64,000 bases of DNA, taken from Nocardia sp. BMG111209 (GTDB taxonomy: Bacteria; Actinomycetota; Actinomycetes; Mycobacteriales; Mycobacteriaceae). The position numbers and the translations under genes are program-made. The DNA is taken from contig NZ_KB907307.1 of the NCBI RefSeq assembly GCF_000381925.1, positions 4,402,001 to 4,466,000 on the forward strand, read 5' to 3'. Below, in pieces: positions 44,408 to 52,547 of this stretch. The first letter of the stretch is position 1. The number at the start of each line of letters is the position of its first letter. The notes beneath the pieces are model-generated. The model searched no databases and was not told where the DNA came from. It saw nothing but the letters and a program-made list of their open reading frames with translations.

Positions 44408-45307
44408 GTGACCTCGACCGGTCGTGCCTGGGACCTCGGCTACGCGGCCGGGTGGCAGCTGATCCGGCGCCTGCCCGAGCAGCCGGCCGTTCGCCTGTTC
44501 GACGCGGCCGCCGACCGCGCGTCCCGGCGCGGCGGACACCGGCAGTTGCGGCGCAATCTGTCCCGGGTGCTGGGCACCACGCCCGACCGCGTCCCGGCCG
44601 GACTCGTGCAGGCGAGCCTGCGCTCCTACGCCCGCTATTGGCGCGAGGCGTTCCGGCTGCCCAGGATGGATCCGGTCCGCCTGGCCGACATCATCGAGCG
44701 CTCGGCGACCGGCCTCGAGCACATCCGGGACGCGATCGACCGCGGCACCGGTGCGGTGCTGGCCCTCCCGCACAGCGGGAACTGGGATCTCGCCGGAATC
44801 TGGGTCGTCGAGCGCATCGGGCGACCCACCGTCGTCGCCGAACGACTCGATCCCGAATCGCTGTTCCGGCGCTTCGTGCGCTTCCGCGAAGGACTCGGCT
44901 TCGAGATCATCCCGCTCACCGGCGATGCCATCTCGCCCTTCCCGACGCTGGTCGACCGGCTCCAGCAGGGCCGGGTGGTGGGCCTGCTCGGCGAACGCGA
45001 CCTGTCCGGCACCGGCGTGCCGGTCACCTTCTTCGGGGAGCCGGCCCGGATGCCGTCGGGCCCCGCACGCCTGGCCATCGATACGGGCGCACCGCTGCTG
45101 CCCGTCCGGTGCTGGTTCACCCCCACCGGCTGGGGCTTCCACATCGACGCACCCCTCGATACCGGCGGCGGCATCGAGCGCACCACGCAGAACCTCGCCG
45201 ACCGATTCGCCGCGGGTATCGCCGCCCATCCCGCCGACTGGCACATGTTTCAGCCGCTGTGGACGGCCGATCTCCACGGTGCCCCGAATCGCGACAGTGT
45301 AGGGTAA
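44408..45307 (+). CDS. PatA-like phosphatidylinositol mannoside acyltransferase
   Basis: This 299-aa acyltransferase of the HtrB/LpxL-like group closely resembles mycobacterial PatA. Visible motifs are WDLGYAAGWQLIRRLPE, the HX4D catalytic motif in ALPHSGNWDLAG (His122, Asp127), AERLDPESLFRRFVRFREGL, GERDLSGTGVPVTFFGEPAR and AAHPADWHMFQPLW. PatA acylates the mannose of PIMs at the cytoplasmic membrane face. The housekeeping patA sits in a pgsA-patA-pimA operon, while this one stands alone, so it is likely a second, conditionally expressed copy. An alternative start is ATG 44390. A TetR operator lies about 85 bp upstream. Confidence 0.9.
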   Translation: MTSTGRAWDLGYAAGWQLIRRLPEQPAVRLFDAAADRASRRGGHRQLRRNLSRVLGTTPDRVPAGLVQASLRSYARYWREAFRLPRMDPVRLADIIERSATGLEHIRDAIDRGTGAVLALPHSGNWDLAGIWVVERIGRPTVVAERLDPESLFRRFVRFREGLGFEIIPLTGDAISPFPTLVDRLQQGRVVGLLGERDLSGTGVPVTFFGEPARMPSGPARLAIDTGAPLLPVRCWFTPTGWGFHIDAPLDTGGGIERTTQNLADRFAAGIAAHPADWHMFQPLWTADLHGAPNRDSVG

Positions 45308-45317
45308 CGCTGTAGAC
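45294..45317. promoter_or_regulatory. Possible further TetR site after the PatA-like gene
   Basis: ACAGTGTAGGG and TAACGCTGTAGAC stand side by side. Each contains a degenerate form of the CTACA-N2-GTT half-site (reverse complement). It overlaps the acyltransferase stop and lies about 160 bp before the next small gene. Confidence 0.4.
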
Positions 45318-45474
45318 CCGGCTGTTCCGGGCCGGACGGGAACTTCGGCGTGATGCCCCAATCGAATCGGATCGGTTGCACTGCAACGGTTTCCACCACC
45401 GACCGGTCGCGGAACCGGAGTCGCCCGGACGCGGCCGCCAAGCCCATCGCTCCCGTCCGGCGACCGGCGCGCAA

Positions 45475-45660
45475 ATGAGCGAACAGGACCGCGCAATGCG
45501 CACAGTGAGTGAGAAGGACTATCTCGAGCTGATGCGCGATATCGCGGCGTTCCGCCGGGCACTGGCCACCACGGCCGACCGCGCGACCCGCGACCAGCTC
45601 GACCGCGCGATCAGGGAGCACGACGCCGAGGTGCGCAAGCGGGACCGGCACGGCCGCTGA
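45475..45660 (+). CDS. Small helical hypothetical protein
   Basis: This 61-aa, highly charged, helical protein (MSEQDRAMRTVSEKDYLELM, AAFRRALATTADRATRDQLD, then REHDAEVRKRDRHGR) follows the PatA-like gene. ATG 45496 is an alternative start. No family is recognised. A perfect 8-bp-arm palindrome follows at 45708. Confidence 0.5.
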   Translation: MSEQDRAMRTVSEKDYLELMRDIAAFRRALATTADRATRDQLDRAIREHDAEVRKRDRHGR

Positions 45661-45707
45661 CCATACCGCCCGGTCGGGACGACGATCCGGACGCGAGGTC
45701 CGGACCG

Positions 45708-45724
45708 ATACCCGGACCGGGTAT
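45708..45724. promoter_or_regulatory. Perfect palindrome ATACCCGG-A-CCGGGTAT
   Basis: The 17-bp sequence has 8-bp perfect arms around one base. It stands 48 bp after the small helical gene and about 100 bp before DUF5994 copy 3. It could be an operator of the latter or a terminator of the former; the short loop and A/T ends favour an operator. Confidence 0.5.
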
Positions 45725-45826
45725 GATCGTTATATCGGCGACGCATCGTATACGGCCATTCGAGGTCGTCTCGTCGCCGGAATCGAAAGTATCCGGCCGA
45801 TTCGCGGCCGAGTCAGGAGCGTCGTC

Positions 45827-46423
45827 ATGACGCATATCGAAAATCGCGCCGGTACCGTCGCGGCCACCGTGGTCCGGGAGCACCCGCCGCGGTTGCTGCT
45901 GAAAGCCCACGGGAAGAAGGTCGGCTATGTCGACGGAGCGTGGTGGCCGCACAGCGACGACCTCGCGAGCGAACTGCCGGCCCTGTTCCAGGCGCTGGCC
46001 CCGCGGCTCGGCACCATCCATCGGGTGACCTACCGCTCCGACGAATGGGCAAGTGGGCCGGACGAACTCGTCTTCGCCGGGCGAGCGGTACGGCTCGACA
46101 GATCCCGGCACGGCGCCGCACACACGGTCGAAGTGCTCGGGACGAGCAACACCCGCCTGGTCCTGCTCGTGATTCCACCCGCCACCAGCGGATATCGCGC
46201 CTACACGACCATGACGTCCGCGGCCGCGCCGGACAACGAAGCCACCGTCGAGCAATTGCTGCACCACACCCGGCCGGGCCACCGCCGTACCGGCCGAGCT
46301 GCCGCACTGCGCCGGGTACACGCCGATTCGGATCGCCGGTCCGGACACGGGGTGCAGGCCGTTCAGGCGTCGCGCAGTAGCGCCGGCGCATCCACGCCGC
46401 TGGTACCGGGGTCGGCGTCGTAG
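45827..46423 (+). CDS. DUF5994-family protein, copy 3
   Basis: This 198-aa protein has the core motifs YVDGAWWPHSDDLASELPAL, LGTIHRVTYRSDEWASGPDE and LVFAGRAVRLDRSRHGAAHT, followed by LVLLVIPPATSG. The last ~60 residues are basic and unlike the other copies, and the reading frame overlaps the 3' end of the convergent regulator gene by about 60 bp. The tail may have been extended by rearrangement. Function is unknown. Confidence 0.83.
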   Translation: MTHIENRAGTVAATVVREHPPRLLLKAHGKKVGYVDGAWWPHSDDLASELPALFQALAPRLGTIHRVTYRSDEWASGPDELVFAGRAVRLDRSRHGAAHTVEVLGTSNTRLVLLVIPPATSGYRAYTTMTSAAAPDNEATVEQLLHHTRPGHRRTGRAAALRRVHADSDRRSGHGVQAVQASRSSAGASTPLVPGSAS

Positions 46424-47127
46424 AAAGCGAGGGTCTGCCGATCGCCGGGCAGGGTGAGCACCTCGGCCCTCAGCTCGAACGACCCGGCCCGCGGGTGGTC
46501 GAACCGCTTGCGCAACACGACCCCACCACTGACCTGATGACGCGACCACAGGCGGGAGAAATCCGGCGAGGCGACGCTGAGCTCCCCGATCAGTCGAGTC
46601 AGGTCGGGGTCGGTCGGCTGCTGCGCGGCCGTCCGGCGCAGATGCGCGACGGTTTCGGTCGCTACCGTGGTCCAATCCGGATACAAGCGGCGAGTCTCGG
46701 GCAGCAGGAACACCCGGCGGGCCATGTTCCGTTCCCCGTGCGAATCCAGACCCAACAGTGCCGCGGCCATCGGCGTCCAGGCCAGCACGTCGAGCGAACG
46801 GCTCACGACGATCGCGGGTAGGTCGTCGAACCGCGCGAGTACGCCGAGGACCTCCGGGCGGACTCCCTGCCCCCGCAGGCTGTTCCCGAGCCGCGGCGAC
46901 CGGGCCGGCCGCCACGCCAGCCGCAACAGATGATCGTGTTCGATCTCGTTGAGCCGCAAGGCATGTGCCAACGCCTCGAGTACCCGGTGGGAGGGTTTGA
47001 CGCGGCCCTGTTCGATACGCGTGTAGTAGTCGGGGCTGATACCGGCGGCCATCGCGATCTCCTCGCGGCGCGCGCCGGGCACCCGCCGACCCGGTGCCGA
47101 ATCTGCTCCCGAACCGCCGGGGCGCAT
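46363..47127 (-). CDS. XRE/MmyB-type regulator, 5' end lost
   Basis: This protein of about 254 aa has a helix-turn-helix (RVPGARREEIAMAAGISPDY, YTRIEQGRVKPSHRVLEALA) and a C-terminal MmyB ligand-binding domain (LDVLAWTPMAAALLGLDSHG, FDHPRAGSFELRAEVLTLPG). Homology reads upstream of the only in-frame ATG (47127) as FLRACRARM without reaching a start codon, because the sequence then runs into the antisense of an SDR relic. The first few residues are therefore missing and expression is doubtful. Confidence 0.7.
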   Translation of the reverse strand: MRPGGSGADSAPGRRVPGARREEIAMAAGISPDYYTRIEQGRVKPSHRVLEALAHALRLNEIEHDHLLRLAWRPARSPRLGNSLRGQGVRPEVLGVLARFDDLPAIVVSRSLDVLAWTPMAAALLGLDSHGERNMARRVFLLPETRRLYPDWTTVATETVAHLRRTAAQQPTDPDLTRLIGELSVASPDFSRLWSRHQVSGGVVLRKRFDHPRAGSFELRAEVLTLPGDRQTLAFYDADPGTSGVDAPALLRDA

Positions 47128-47149
47128 CCGAGCGCGACAGGCACGCAGG

Positions 47150-47592
47150 AAATTATACCCACCGACATCACCGACACCGACGCGATCGCGGCCCTGGTCG
47201 AGGACACCTCCGCTCGGTTCGGACCCGTCGACATCCTGGTCGACAACGCGGGAATCATGTTGGCAAACCCCATGATCGAAGGCCGCACCGACGAGTGGCA
47301 GCGCATGATCGAGCTGAACCTCACCGCCGTACTGAACCTGTCCGGCGCACTGCGCGCCGAATTCGCTTCCAGCGCAGTACGTATCACCGACATCAAACCC
47401 GGCGGCGTGGACACCGAACTGGCCGGGCACATCAGCCACCCCGCCCTCCGCGAGCGGATCATGACCGCACCACAACGCACGCGCCTGCTCGACCCCGATG
47501 ACGTCGCCGACACGATCGCCTACGCCGTCACCCGCCCACCCCACGTCTGCCTCTCCCACCTGACCGTGATGCCGATCGGCCAGGCCCGATAG
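47150..47592 (+). pseudogene. SDR oxidoreductase relic with deletions
   Basis: The readable part starts in the middle of the Rossmann fold (IIPTDITDTDAIAALVEDTS, VDILVDNAGIMLANPMIEG). It then jumps from NLTAVLNLSG straight to ALRAEFASSAVRITDIKPGG, so the catalytic Ser and YxxxK segment is deleted. The glycine-rich cofactor motif is also missing. The end (LDPDDVADTIAYAVTRPPHV) is intact. It abuts the truncated regulator head to head. Confidence 0.75.
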
Positions 47593-47614
47593 CACGGCCC
47601 GAGCGGGTGCCGGA

Positions 47615-48244
47615 TCAGTCCGCTCTCGACGGCCGATCGCCGTTGTCCGCCGGATCCGGTTCCAGCAGTGGTGCGATCATCTGCCGGACGTAGGCATGCA
47701 GGGTGCAGTCGTCGACCGCGGCGAGTTCGCCGGTTCGGATCCGGTCGCGCAGGAAGCCGATGCCCGAGACCAGGGCGGCCAGTAGTTCCGCACGCAGCGC
47801 CGCGTCGGGGGCCGGCAGACGAGCGGCGAGGGCGGTGCCGAAATAGTCCTGGATCCGGCTGCGGAGGATCTCGCGGACGATGTCGTCGTTGGCGGCCAGC
47901 AGATATCGGGCGACCGTGGCGTGGGCCTCGTCGCCGCGGGTGGAGTCGAGCAGGGCGGGGGCGATCTCCGGCAGCGGTGTGTTGTGGAAGAAATCCGCGG
48001 AGTTCGTCGCGGTTTCGCGAGCGGCCTCGGCGAACAACTCGTCCTTGGAACCGAAGTAGCGGTACACCAGGGCCTGGTTGACGCCGGCGGCCGCGGCCAC
48101 CTCGCGGGTGCTGACGCCCGCCACACCGCGCTCGGCCATCAGTGTCTGCGCCGCCACCAGCAGCGACTGCCGGGTCGCGACCGCGTCGCGCCGCCGCACC
48201 GGTCTGCCGTCGTCGGCGCCGGTATCGGTGTTCGTCATCGGCAT
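47615..48244 (-). CDS. TetR-family repressor of the adjacent redox operon
   Basis: This 209-aa regulator has the HTH DAVATRQSLLVAAQTLMAER, GVAGVSTREVAAAAGVNQAL and VYRYFGSKDELFAEAARETA. The ligand domain contains a small hydrophobic cavity-forming set typical of the family. It is divergent from the 48446 operon, and two near-identical 18-bp elements at 48324 and 48367 are the probable operators, which would give autoregulation together with control of the redox genes. Confidence 0.9.
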   Translation of the reverse strand: MPMTNTDTGADDGRPVRRRDAVATRQSLLVAAQTLMAERGVAGVSTREVAAAAGVNQALVYRYFGSKDELFAEAARETATNSADFFHNTPLPEIAPALLDSTRGDEAHATVARYLLAANDDIVREILRSRIQDYFGTALAARLPAPDAALRAELLAALVSGIGFLRDRIRTGELAAVDDCTLHAYVRQMIAPLLEPDPADNGDRPSRAD

Positions 48245-48323
48245 CCCATCCGGCTCGTGCCGACTCTCGGCGAACCTGAATATAGATCAGAGCTGCTGTG
48301 TGAGCGGTATCACAGTATACAAA

Positions 48324-48384
48324 GTAGTCGATCGTTGACTTAGGGGGCGTGATCTTCGTAACGTCGAAGTCATCAATTGACTAC
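48324..48384. promoter_or_regulatory. Pair of operators for the divergent TetR
   Basis: Two inverted 18-bp copies are visible. GTAGTCGATCGTTGACTT lies at 48324-48341 on the plus strand, and GTAGTCAATTGATGACTT at 48367-48384 on the minus strand. They agree in 15 of 18 positions and each is itself roughly palindromic around CGATCG or CAATTG. They lie 62 and 105 bp before the plus-strand gene and 80 bp from the TetR gene. Confidence 0.75.
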
Positions 48385-48445
48385 ATACTTCGGCTCGAAC
48401 CGGCTTCTTGTCGAGATCGACAGGGCGAAAAGGAGATTCGACACG

Positions 48446-48754
48446 ATGGCGGATTCGTTGCGGGCCGGCGTCCAGCTCGCGAGCACGGCGTGCTCGACGC
48501 GGGTGGTCGTCGTCCGGGTGCCGGCCGACCGGCAGCCGGTGATCGAATGCGGCGGCGCGCCGATGACGGCCGCGAGCGCCGGCAAACCTGCCGCATCGGC
48601 AGCCGGCACGGTCGCCACGGTGGTCGGGAAACGCTATGTCGACACCAGCGGCGACATCGAATTGCTATGCGTCACTTCGGGTTCCGGGGAATTGTCGTGT
48701 GACGGCGCACCGATGACGCTGAAGGCGGCGAAAGCCCTGCCGGCCTCGGACTGA
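48446..48754 (+). CDS. Four-cysteine small protein with two C-x-GAPM motifs, function unknown
   Basis: This 102-aa soluble protein starts at ATG 48446 after AAAGGAGA. Cys16, Cys35, Cys75 and Cys85 are arranged as two similar units: VIECGGAPM (35-40) and LSCDGAPMTLKAAKALPASD (84-102). The paired Cys-Gly/Asp-Gly-Ala-Pro-Met motifs suggest a metal or cofactor site built from an internal duplication. I recall similar small proteins next to flavin oxidoreductases in actinobacteria, but I cannot name a characterised family. It is the first gene of the TetR-controlled operon. Confidence 0.7.
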   Translation: MADSLRAGVQLASTACSTRVVVVRVPADRQPVIECGGAPMTAASAGKPAASAAGTVATVVGKRYVDTSGDIELLCVTSGSGELSCDGAPMTLKAAKALPASD

Positions 48755-48768
48755 GAGGAACTCGTCCG

Positions 48769-49311
48769 ATGGCTGTACGAGTATCGGAGCTGCGGTATCG
48801 GCTGGCGATCGTCGCGCCGACGCCCTCGGCGGTGGTCCGGCACCTCGGCGGATGGGTGTTCGACCAGGTGATGGCCGGTTGGGACACCACCGTATTCGTC
48901 GCGGAGACCGCCGACCCGCGACCGCTGAGCATTCTCGGCGCGGAGATGGCCGAGCTGTCGTGCAGCGCGACGCCACCGCCGCCGGAGACCCGGCCGCACG
49001 CCGTCGCGGTCGCGGTCGACCTGTTCGAGGCCGACGACCGGGTACATCGAGATGTGCTGGCGACACTCACCAGCGGGCGATCGGACGTGACGTTCTGGGG
49101 TCCGTCGCAGCCGGTCGAACTCGATGCCACACTCGCGCGGACGGGCTATGTGCCGAGTCTGGCGGCGCGGGCGTTCAAGGCACGCGCGCTCGCCGCCGCG
49201 GGTCTCGCCGACGCGGCCGAGGTCCTGTACACCAAGCCGCCCGCCGTCGGCGTACGCCGGATCCGCCGTTCCACTCCCCCGCCCGATTCCCGGGCCAGCC
49301 GATCCTCCTGA
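48769..49311 (+). CDS. Hypothetical protein, partner of the four-cysteine protein
   Basis: This 180-aa protein starts 15 bp after the previous gene, so it is co-transcribed with it. It reads RVSELRYRLAIVAPTPSAVV, VFDQVMAGWDTTVFVAETAD, RPLSILGAEMAELSCSATPP, then a Rossmann-like alternation (HAVAVAVDLFEADDRVHRDV) and a Pro/Arg-rich tail. No signal peptide, membrane helix or known motif is visible. The context suggests a function together with the preceding protein and the FadH/OYE-type flavoenzyme. Confidence 0.65.
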   Translation: MAVRVSELRYRLAIVAPTPSAVVRHLGGWVFDQVMAGWDTTVFVAETADPRPLSILGAEMAELSCSATPPPPETRPHAVAVAVDLFEADDRVHRDVLATLTSGRSDVTFWGPSQPVELDATLARTGYVPSLAARAFKARALAAAGLADAAEVLYTKPPAVGVRRIRRSTPPPDSRASRSS

Positions 49312-49401
49312 TCGGACGCCGGTTCCGTTCGCGGGCCGCCTGGCTATTCTTATAAACATTCACTGTTTTGCCCTCCGGGTCGCCGCGGTCCCGTTAGCCT
49401 C

Positions 49402-51417
49402 GTGAGAGTGTCCGAAGCCGAGGCCCCCGCCGGGTATCCCACACTGTTCAGCCCGATCCGGCTGGGCCCGCGCACCGCGCGCAACCGGATCTGGATGGTC
49501 GCGCATGCGACCGAGTTCTCCACCGACGGGACGTTCGCGGACGCCAGCGCCGAGTACTACGCCGAGCGGGCCCGGGGCGGCGTCGCCGCGATCACGATGG
49601 AGGCCATGGCCGTTCACCCGTCGAGCCAGCCCCGGCGCGGTGTGATCCACGCCTACGATCCGGCGGTGGTGGCCAGTTACCGCAAGGTTGCCGCCGCGGT
49701 GCATCCGCACGGGGCACTGCTGCTGGCACAGTTGTGGCATCGCGGGCGGCAGACCGACGGCATCATCTCCCGGTTGCCCACCTGGGCGCCGAGTCCGGTG
49801 CCGGACACCGTGTATCGCGAGATCCCGCACGAGATGACCGTGGCGGAGATCGACGAATTGGTCGGGCACTACGTACTTTCGGCGCGGCACGCGATCGAGG
49901 GCGGGGTCGACGGGATCGAGGTGCACGGGCTCGCGCACGGCTATCTGCTCGGCCAGTTCCTCTCTCCGGCAACCAATCACCGCCGCGACGAGTACGGCGG
50001 CTCGTTCGAGAACCGGCTGCGGATCGTGCACCGGATCGTGACCGAGGTGCGCCGCGTCGTCCCGCCGGACCGGATCCTGGGAATCCGCGTGAACAGCAAC
50101 GACGGTGACGTGACCGGCGGGCTCGGCAACGCCGACTGGGTACGCATCGCCGCCGCCGTCGACGGGTGGGGGCTGCTCGACTACTTCTCCACCTCACAGG
50201 GAACCTATCTCGACCGGATGGCCATCTACGGCACGTCCGCGGCGCGGCCGGCCGGGTACGAACTCGCCGACACCGCGAACCTCACCCGGGCGGTCTCGGT
50301 GCCGGTCGTGGCGGTCGGCCGGATCACCACTCCCGAGCTGGCCGAGGACGTCCTCACCACCGGGAAGGCCCAATTCGTCGGCATGGCACGGCAACTCATC
50401 GCCGATCCGGACTGGCCGGCCAAGGCGCGCGCTGCCCGGCCGGACGATATCCGGCCCTGTGTCGGCGCGAACTGGTGCGTCGCGTCCTTCGCGCGCGGGC
50501 CGGTGTCGTGTATCCACAACCCGGAGGTGGGGCGGGAGCCCGAATTCCGGCGCGACGCCGCACGGCCCCGGCAGGGCCGCCGGGTCGCGGTGGTCGGCGG
50601 CGGCCCGGCGGGGTTGCGCGCGGCGCTGAGCGCCGCCGAACTCGGCCACGAGGTCACACTCTTCGAACAGGACGATCGGCTCGGCGGTCAGGTCAACCTC
50701 ATCACCCGGGCCGACTCGTATCGCGAGTGGTCCGGTGTGACCGATTGGCTCGCAACCCAATTGGCCGCCACCAAGGCCGAGATCCGGCTGGGCCACCGCG
50801 CGACCGCCGACGATGTCGCGGAATTCTCGGCGGTCGTCGTCGCCACCGGATCGACACCGCTGCGGCACGGCTGGACCGCGCGGCGGCCCGACAGGTGGGC
50901 GCCGGATGCCGCGGCGGTGCCCGGGTCCGATCAGTGGAACGTCTACACCCCGGTGCAGGTCCTGACCGGACGCACCGAACTGCCCAATCGCATTCTGCTG
51001 GTGGACGATACCGGCGATCGGCAACCGTTCGTCGTGGCCGAGTACCTGGCCGGGCGCCGGCACGCGGTGCAGGTGGTCTCCGCGTTCCCGCAGTTCGGGC
51101 ACGCGTTCGCCGACGGGCACGATCTGCCGTTCGCCTTCGGCCGATTGCGCCGTGCCGGAGTCACTTTCACCCCGCACGTGGAGGTCACCGCGATCGTCGA
51201 AGACACCGTCACGCTCACCGACGTGTACACCGGCGAGACCTCCGAGCTGACCGAGATCGACGGGGTGGTGTTCGTACTCGGCAACGCCGCCGACGACGCG
51301 CTCGCCCGGGAGCTCGCCGGCCGCGGCCCGCAGGTGCACGTCATCGGCGACGCTCAGGCTCCCCGCCGGATCTTCAACGCCATCTGGGAGGGGGAGGCCA
51401 TCGCCAGAGGATTGTGA
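49402..51417 (+). CDS. FadH/OYE-family NADH:flavin oxidoreductase
   Basis: This 671-aa protein starts at GTG 49402. Residues 1-350 form an Old-Yellow-Enzyme TIM barrel (PIRLGPRTARNRIWMVAHAT, LLLAQLWHRGRQTDG, SPATNHRRDEYGGSFENRLR, VGRITTPELAEDVLTTGKAQ). An iron-sulfur segment and an FAD/NAD(P) domain (VAVVGGGPAGLRAALSAAEL) follow. The cluster segment reads CVGANWC...SC, so the second Cys of the canonical CxxCxxxC is Ala and a normal [4Fe-4S] cluster is uncertain. FadH enzymes reduce 2,4-dienoyl-CoA, and relatives reduce other enones. It continues the 48446 gene group after 90 bp. Confidence 0.88.
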   Translation: MRVSEAEAPAGYPTLFSPIRLGPRTARNRIWMVAHATEFSTDGTFADASAEYYAERARGGVAAITMEAMAVHPSSQPRRGVIHAYDPAVVASYRKVAAAVHPHGALLLAQLWHRGRQTDGIISRLPTWAPSPVPDTVYREIPHEMTVAEIDELVGHYVLSARHAIEGGVDGIEVHGLAHGYLLGQFLSPATNHRRDEYGGSFENRLRIVHRIVTEVRRVVPPDRILGIRVNSNDGDVTGGLGNADWVRIAAAVDGWGLLDYFSTSQGTYLDRMAIYGTSAARPAGYELADTANLTRAVSVPVVAVGRITTPELAEDVLTTGKAQFVGMARQLIADPDWPAKARAARPDDIRPCVGANWCVASFARGPVSCIHNPEVGREPEFRRDAARPRQGRRVAVVGGGPAGLRAALSAAELGHEVTLFEQDDRLGGQVNLITRADSYREWSGVTDWLATQLAATKAEIRLGHRATADDVAEFSAVVVATGSTPLRHGWTARRPDRWAPDAAAVPGSDQWNVYTPVQVLTGRTELPNRILLVDDTGDRQPFVVAEYLAGRRHAVQVVSAFPQFGHAFADGHDLPFAFGRLRRAGVTFTPHVEVTAIVEDTVTLTDVYTGETSELTEIDGVVFVLGNAADDALARELAGRGPQVHVIGDAQAPRRIFNAIWEGEAIARGL

Positions 51418-51476
51418 GCGCGGCGCCGGCCGTCCCGGGCCCGGCCCGGGACGACCACGGCTCGCGCCGCGCGGAT

Positions 51477-52265
51477 TCACGTGGTGGGCAGACCCGATTT
51501 CTCCGCCCCCATACCCGAGAATCCCACCGAATAGCCACCGTCCACGGGCATCAATGTCCCGGTGATATAGGAGGACTCGTCCCCGGCGAGAAAGAGGGCC
51601 GCGGCGGCGATCTCGTCCGCCAGTCCCCACCTGTCCATCGGAATTCCGGGCAGCCGCCACACCCCCGGCGGCGGTTCCGGTGATTCCTCGGACATCGGTA
51701 CCAAACCGGTCCATATCGTGCCGGGACAAATTGCGTTGACGCGTATTCTGTCGTCGGCATAATCGAGTGCGGCGGCCTTCGTCAATTGATTGACGCCGGC
51801 TTTGGCCGCACCGTAGATCGAATGATGTTTGAATCCGACGACCGCAGTCGCGGACGAGACGTTGACAATGGAGCCACCGCCGGTCCCGCGCATCGAGATG
51901 ATGCCGTACTTCATACAGAAGAAGACACCTCGGAGATTCACGCCGTGCACGCGATCCCAGTTCTCGGTGGTCTGCTCGTGCAAGGGCTTCAGGCCGCCGC
52001 CGAATCCGGCGTTGTTGACCAGGATGTCGATGCGGCCGAACTTCTCCTCCGCCGTCGAGATCATCCGCTGGACGTCGGCCTCGTCGGCGACATCCGCCCT
52101 GATACCGACTGCGTCACCGCCGATTTCGGCGGCGACGCGGGCGGCGCTGTCGCTGAGGCTGACACCGAGGACGTGCGCGCCCTCGGCCGCGAATCGGTGG
52201 GCCATCGCCTTACCGATTCCCGAACCCGCTCCGGTGATGACGGCAACCTTGTCTCGTAGACGCAT
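51477..52265 (-). CDS. SDR oxidoreductase
   Basis: This 262-aa classical SDR starts at ATG 52265 (MRLRDKVAVITGAGSGIGKA) with GGAG placed 6 bp upstream; ATG 52277 is an alternative. It has the NNAG motif (ILVNNAGFGGGL), catalytic Ser in IVNVSSATAVVG, and YGAAKAGVNQLTKAAALDYA with intact YxxxK. The C-terminus has the family end GTLMPVDGGY. It is convergent with the flavoenzyme and divergent from the racemase-like gene, so it probably acts in the same catabolic route. Confidence 0.9.
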   Translation of the reverse strand: MRLRDKVAVITGAGSGIGKAMAHRFAAEGAHVLGVSLSDSAARVAAEIGGDAVGIRADVADEADVQRMISTAEEKFGRIDILVNNAGFGGGLKPLHEQTTENWDRVHGVNLRGVFFCMKYGIISMRGTGGGSIVNVSSATAVVGFKHHSIYGAAKAGVNQLTKAAALDYADDRIRVNAICPGTIWTGLVPMSEESPEPPPGVWRLPGIPMDRWGLADEIAAAALFLAGDESSYITGTLMPVDGGYSVGFSGMGAEKSGLPTT

Positions 52266-52484
52266 ACGGCACTCCATGGGTATTTCCGTGCCGCGCCACG
52301 CGGTGATGCCGGGAGATGCTTCGACGGAAATGGGAAATTCCGGCCGGAACGGGCTGCGCGCAACACTGTCCGACGCTGCGCGGCAAGGAATCAACTGAAT
52401 CGATCACAGAGATCATGGAACGGCGTGCCGGTGATGTCAACCCGGCGAACCGCTCCGGCTTGCCGGGAGTTATTGCCTGCGATA

Positions 52485-52496
52485 CAACTGTAGTTG
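52485..52496. promoter_or_regulatory. Palindrome CAACTGTAGTTG
   Basis: A perfect 12-bp palindrome sits in the divergent region between the SDR gene (start 52265) and the racemase-like gene (start 52548). Its place about 50 bp before the latter suits an operator; the binding protein is unknown. Confidence 0.4.
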
Positions 52497-52547
52497 CGAA
52501 TGCGCGACCGTCGGTTCGGTCGCCCCGGGGGGCGAGCAGGACGGAGT

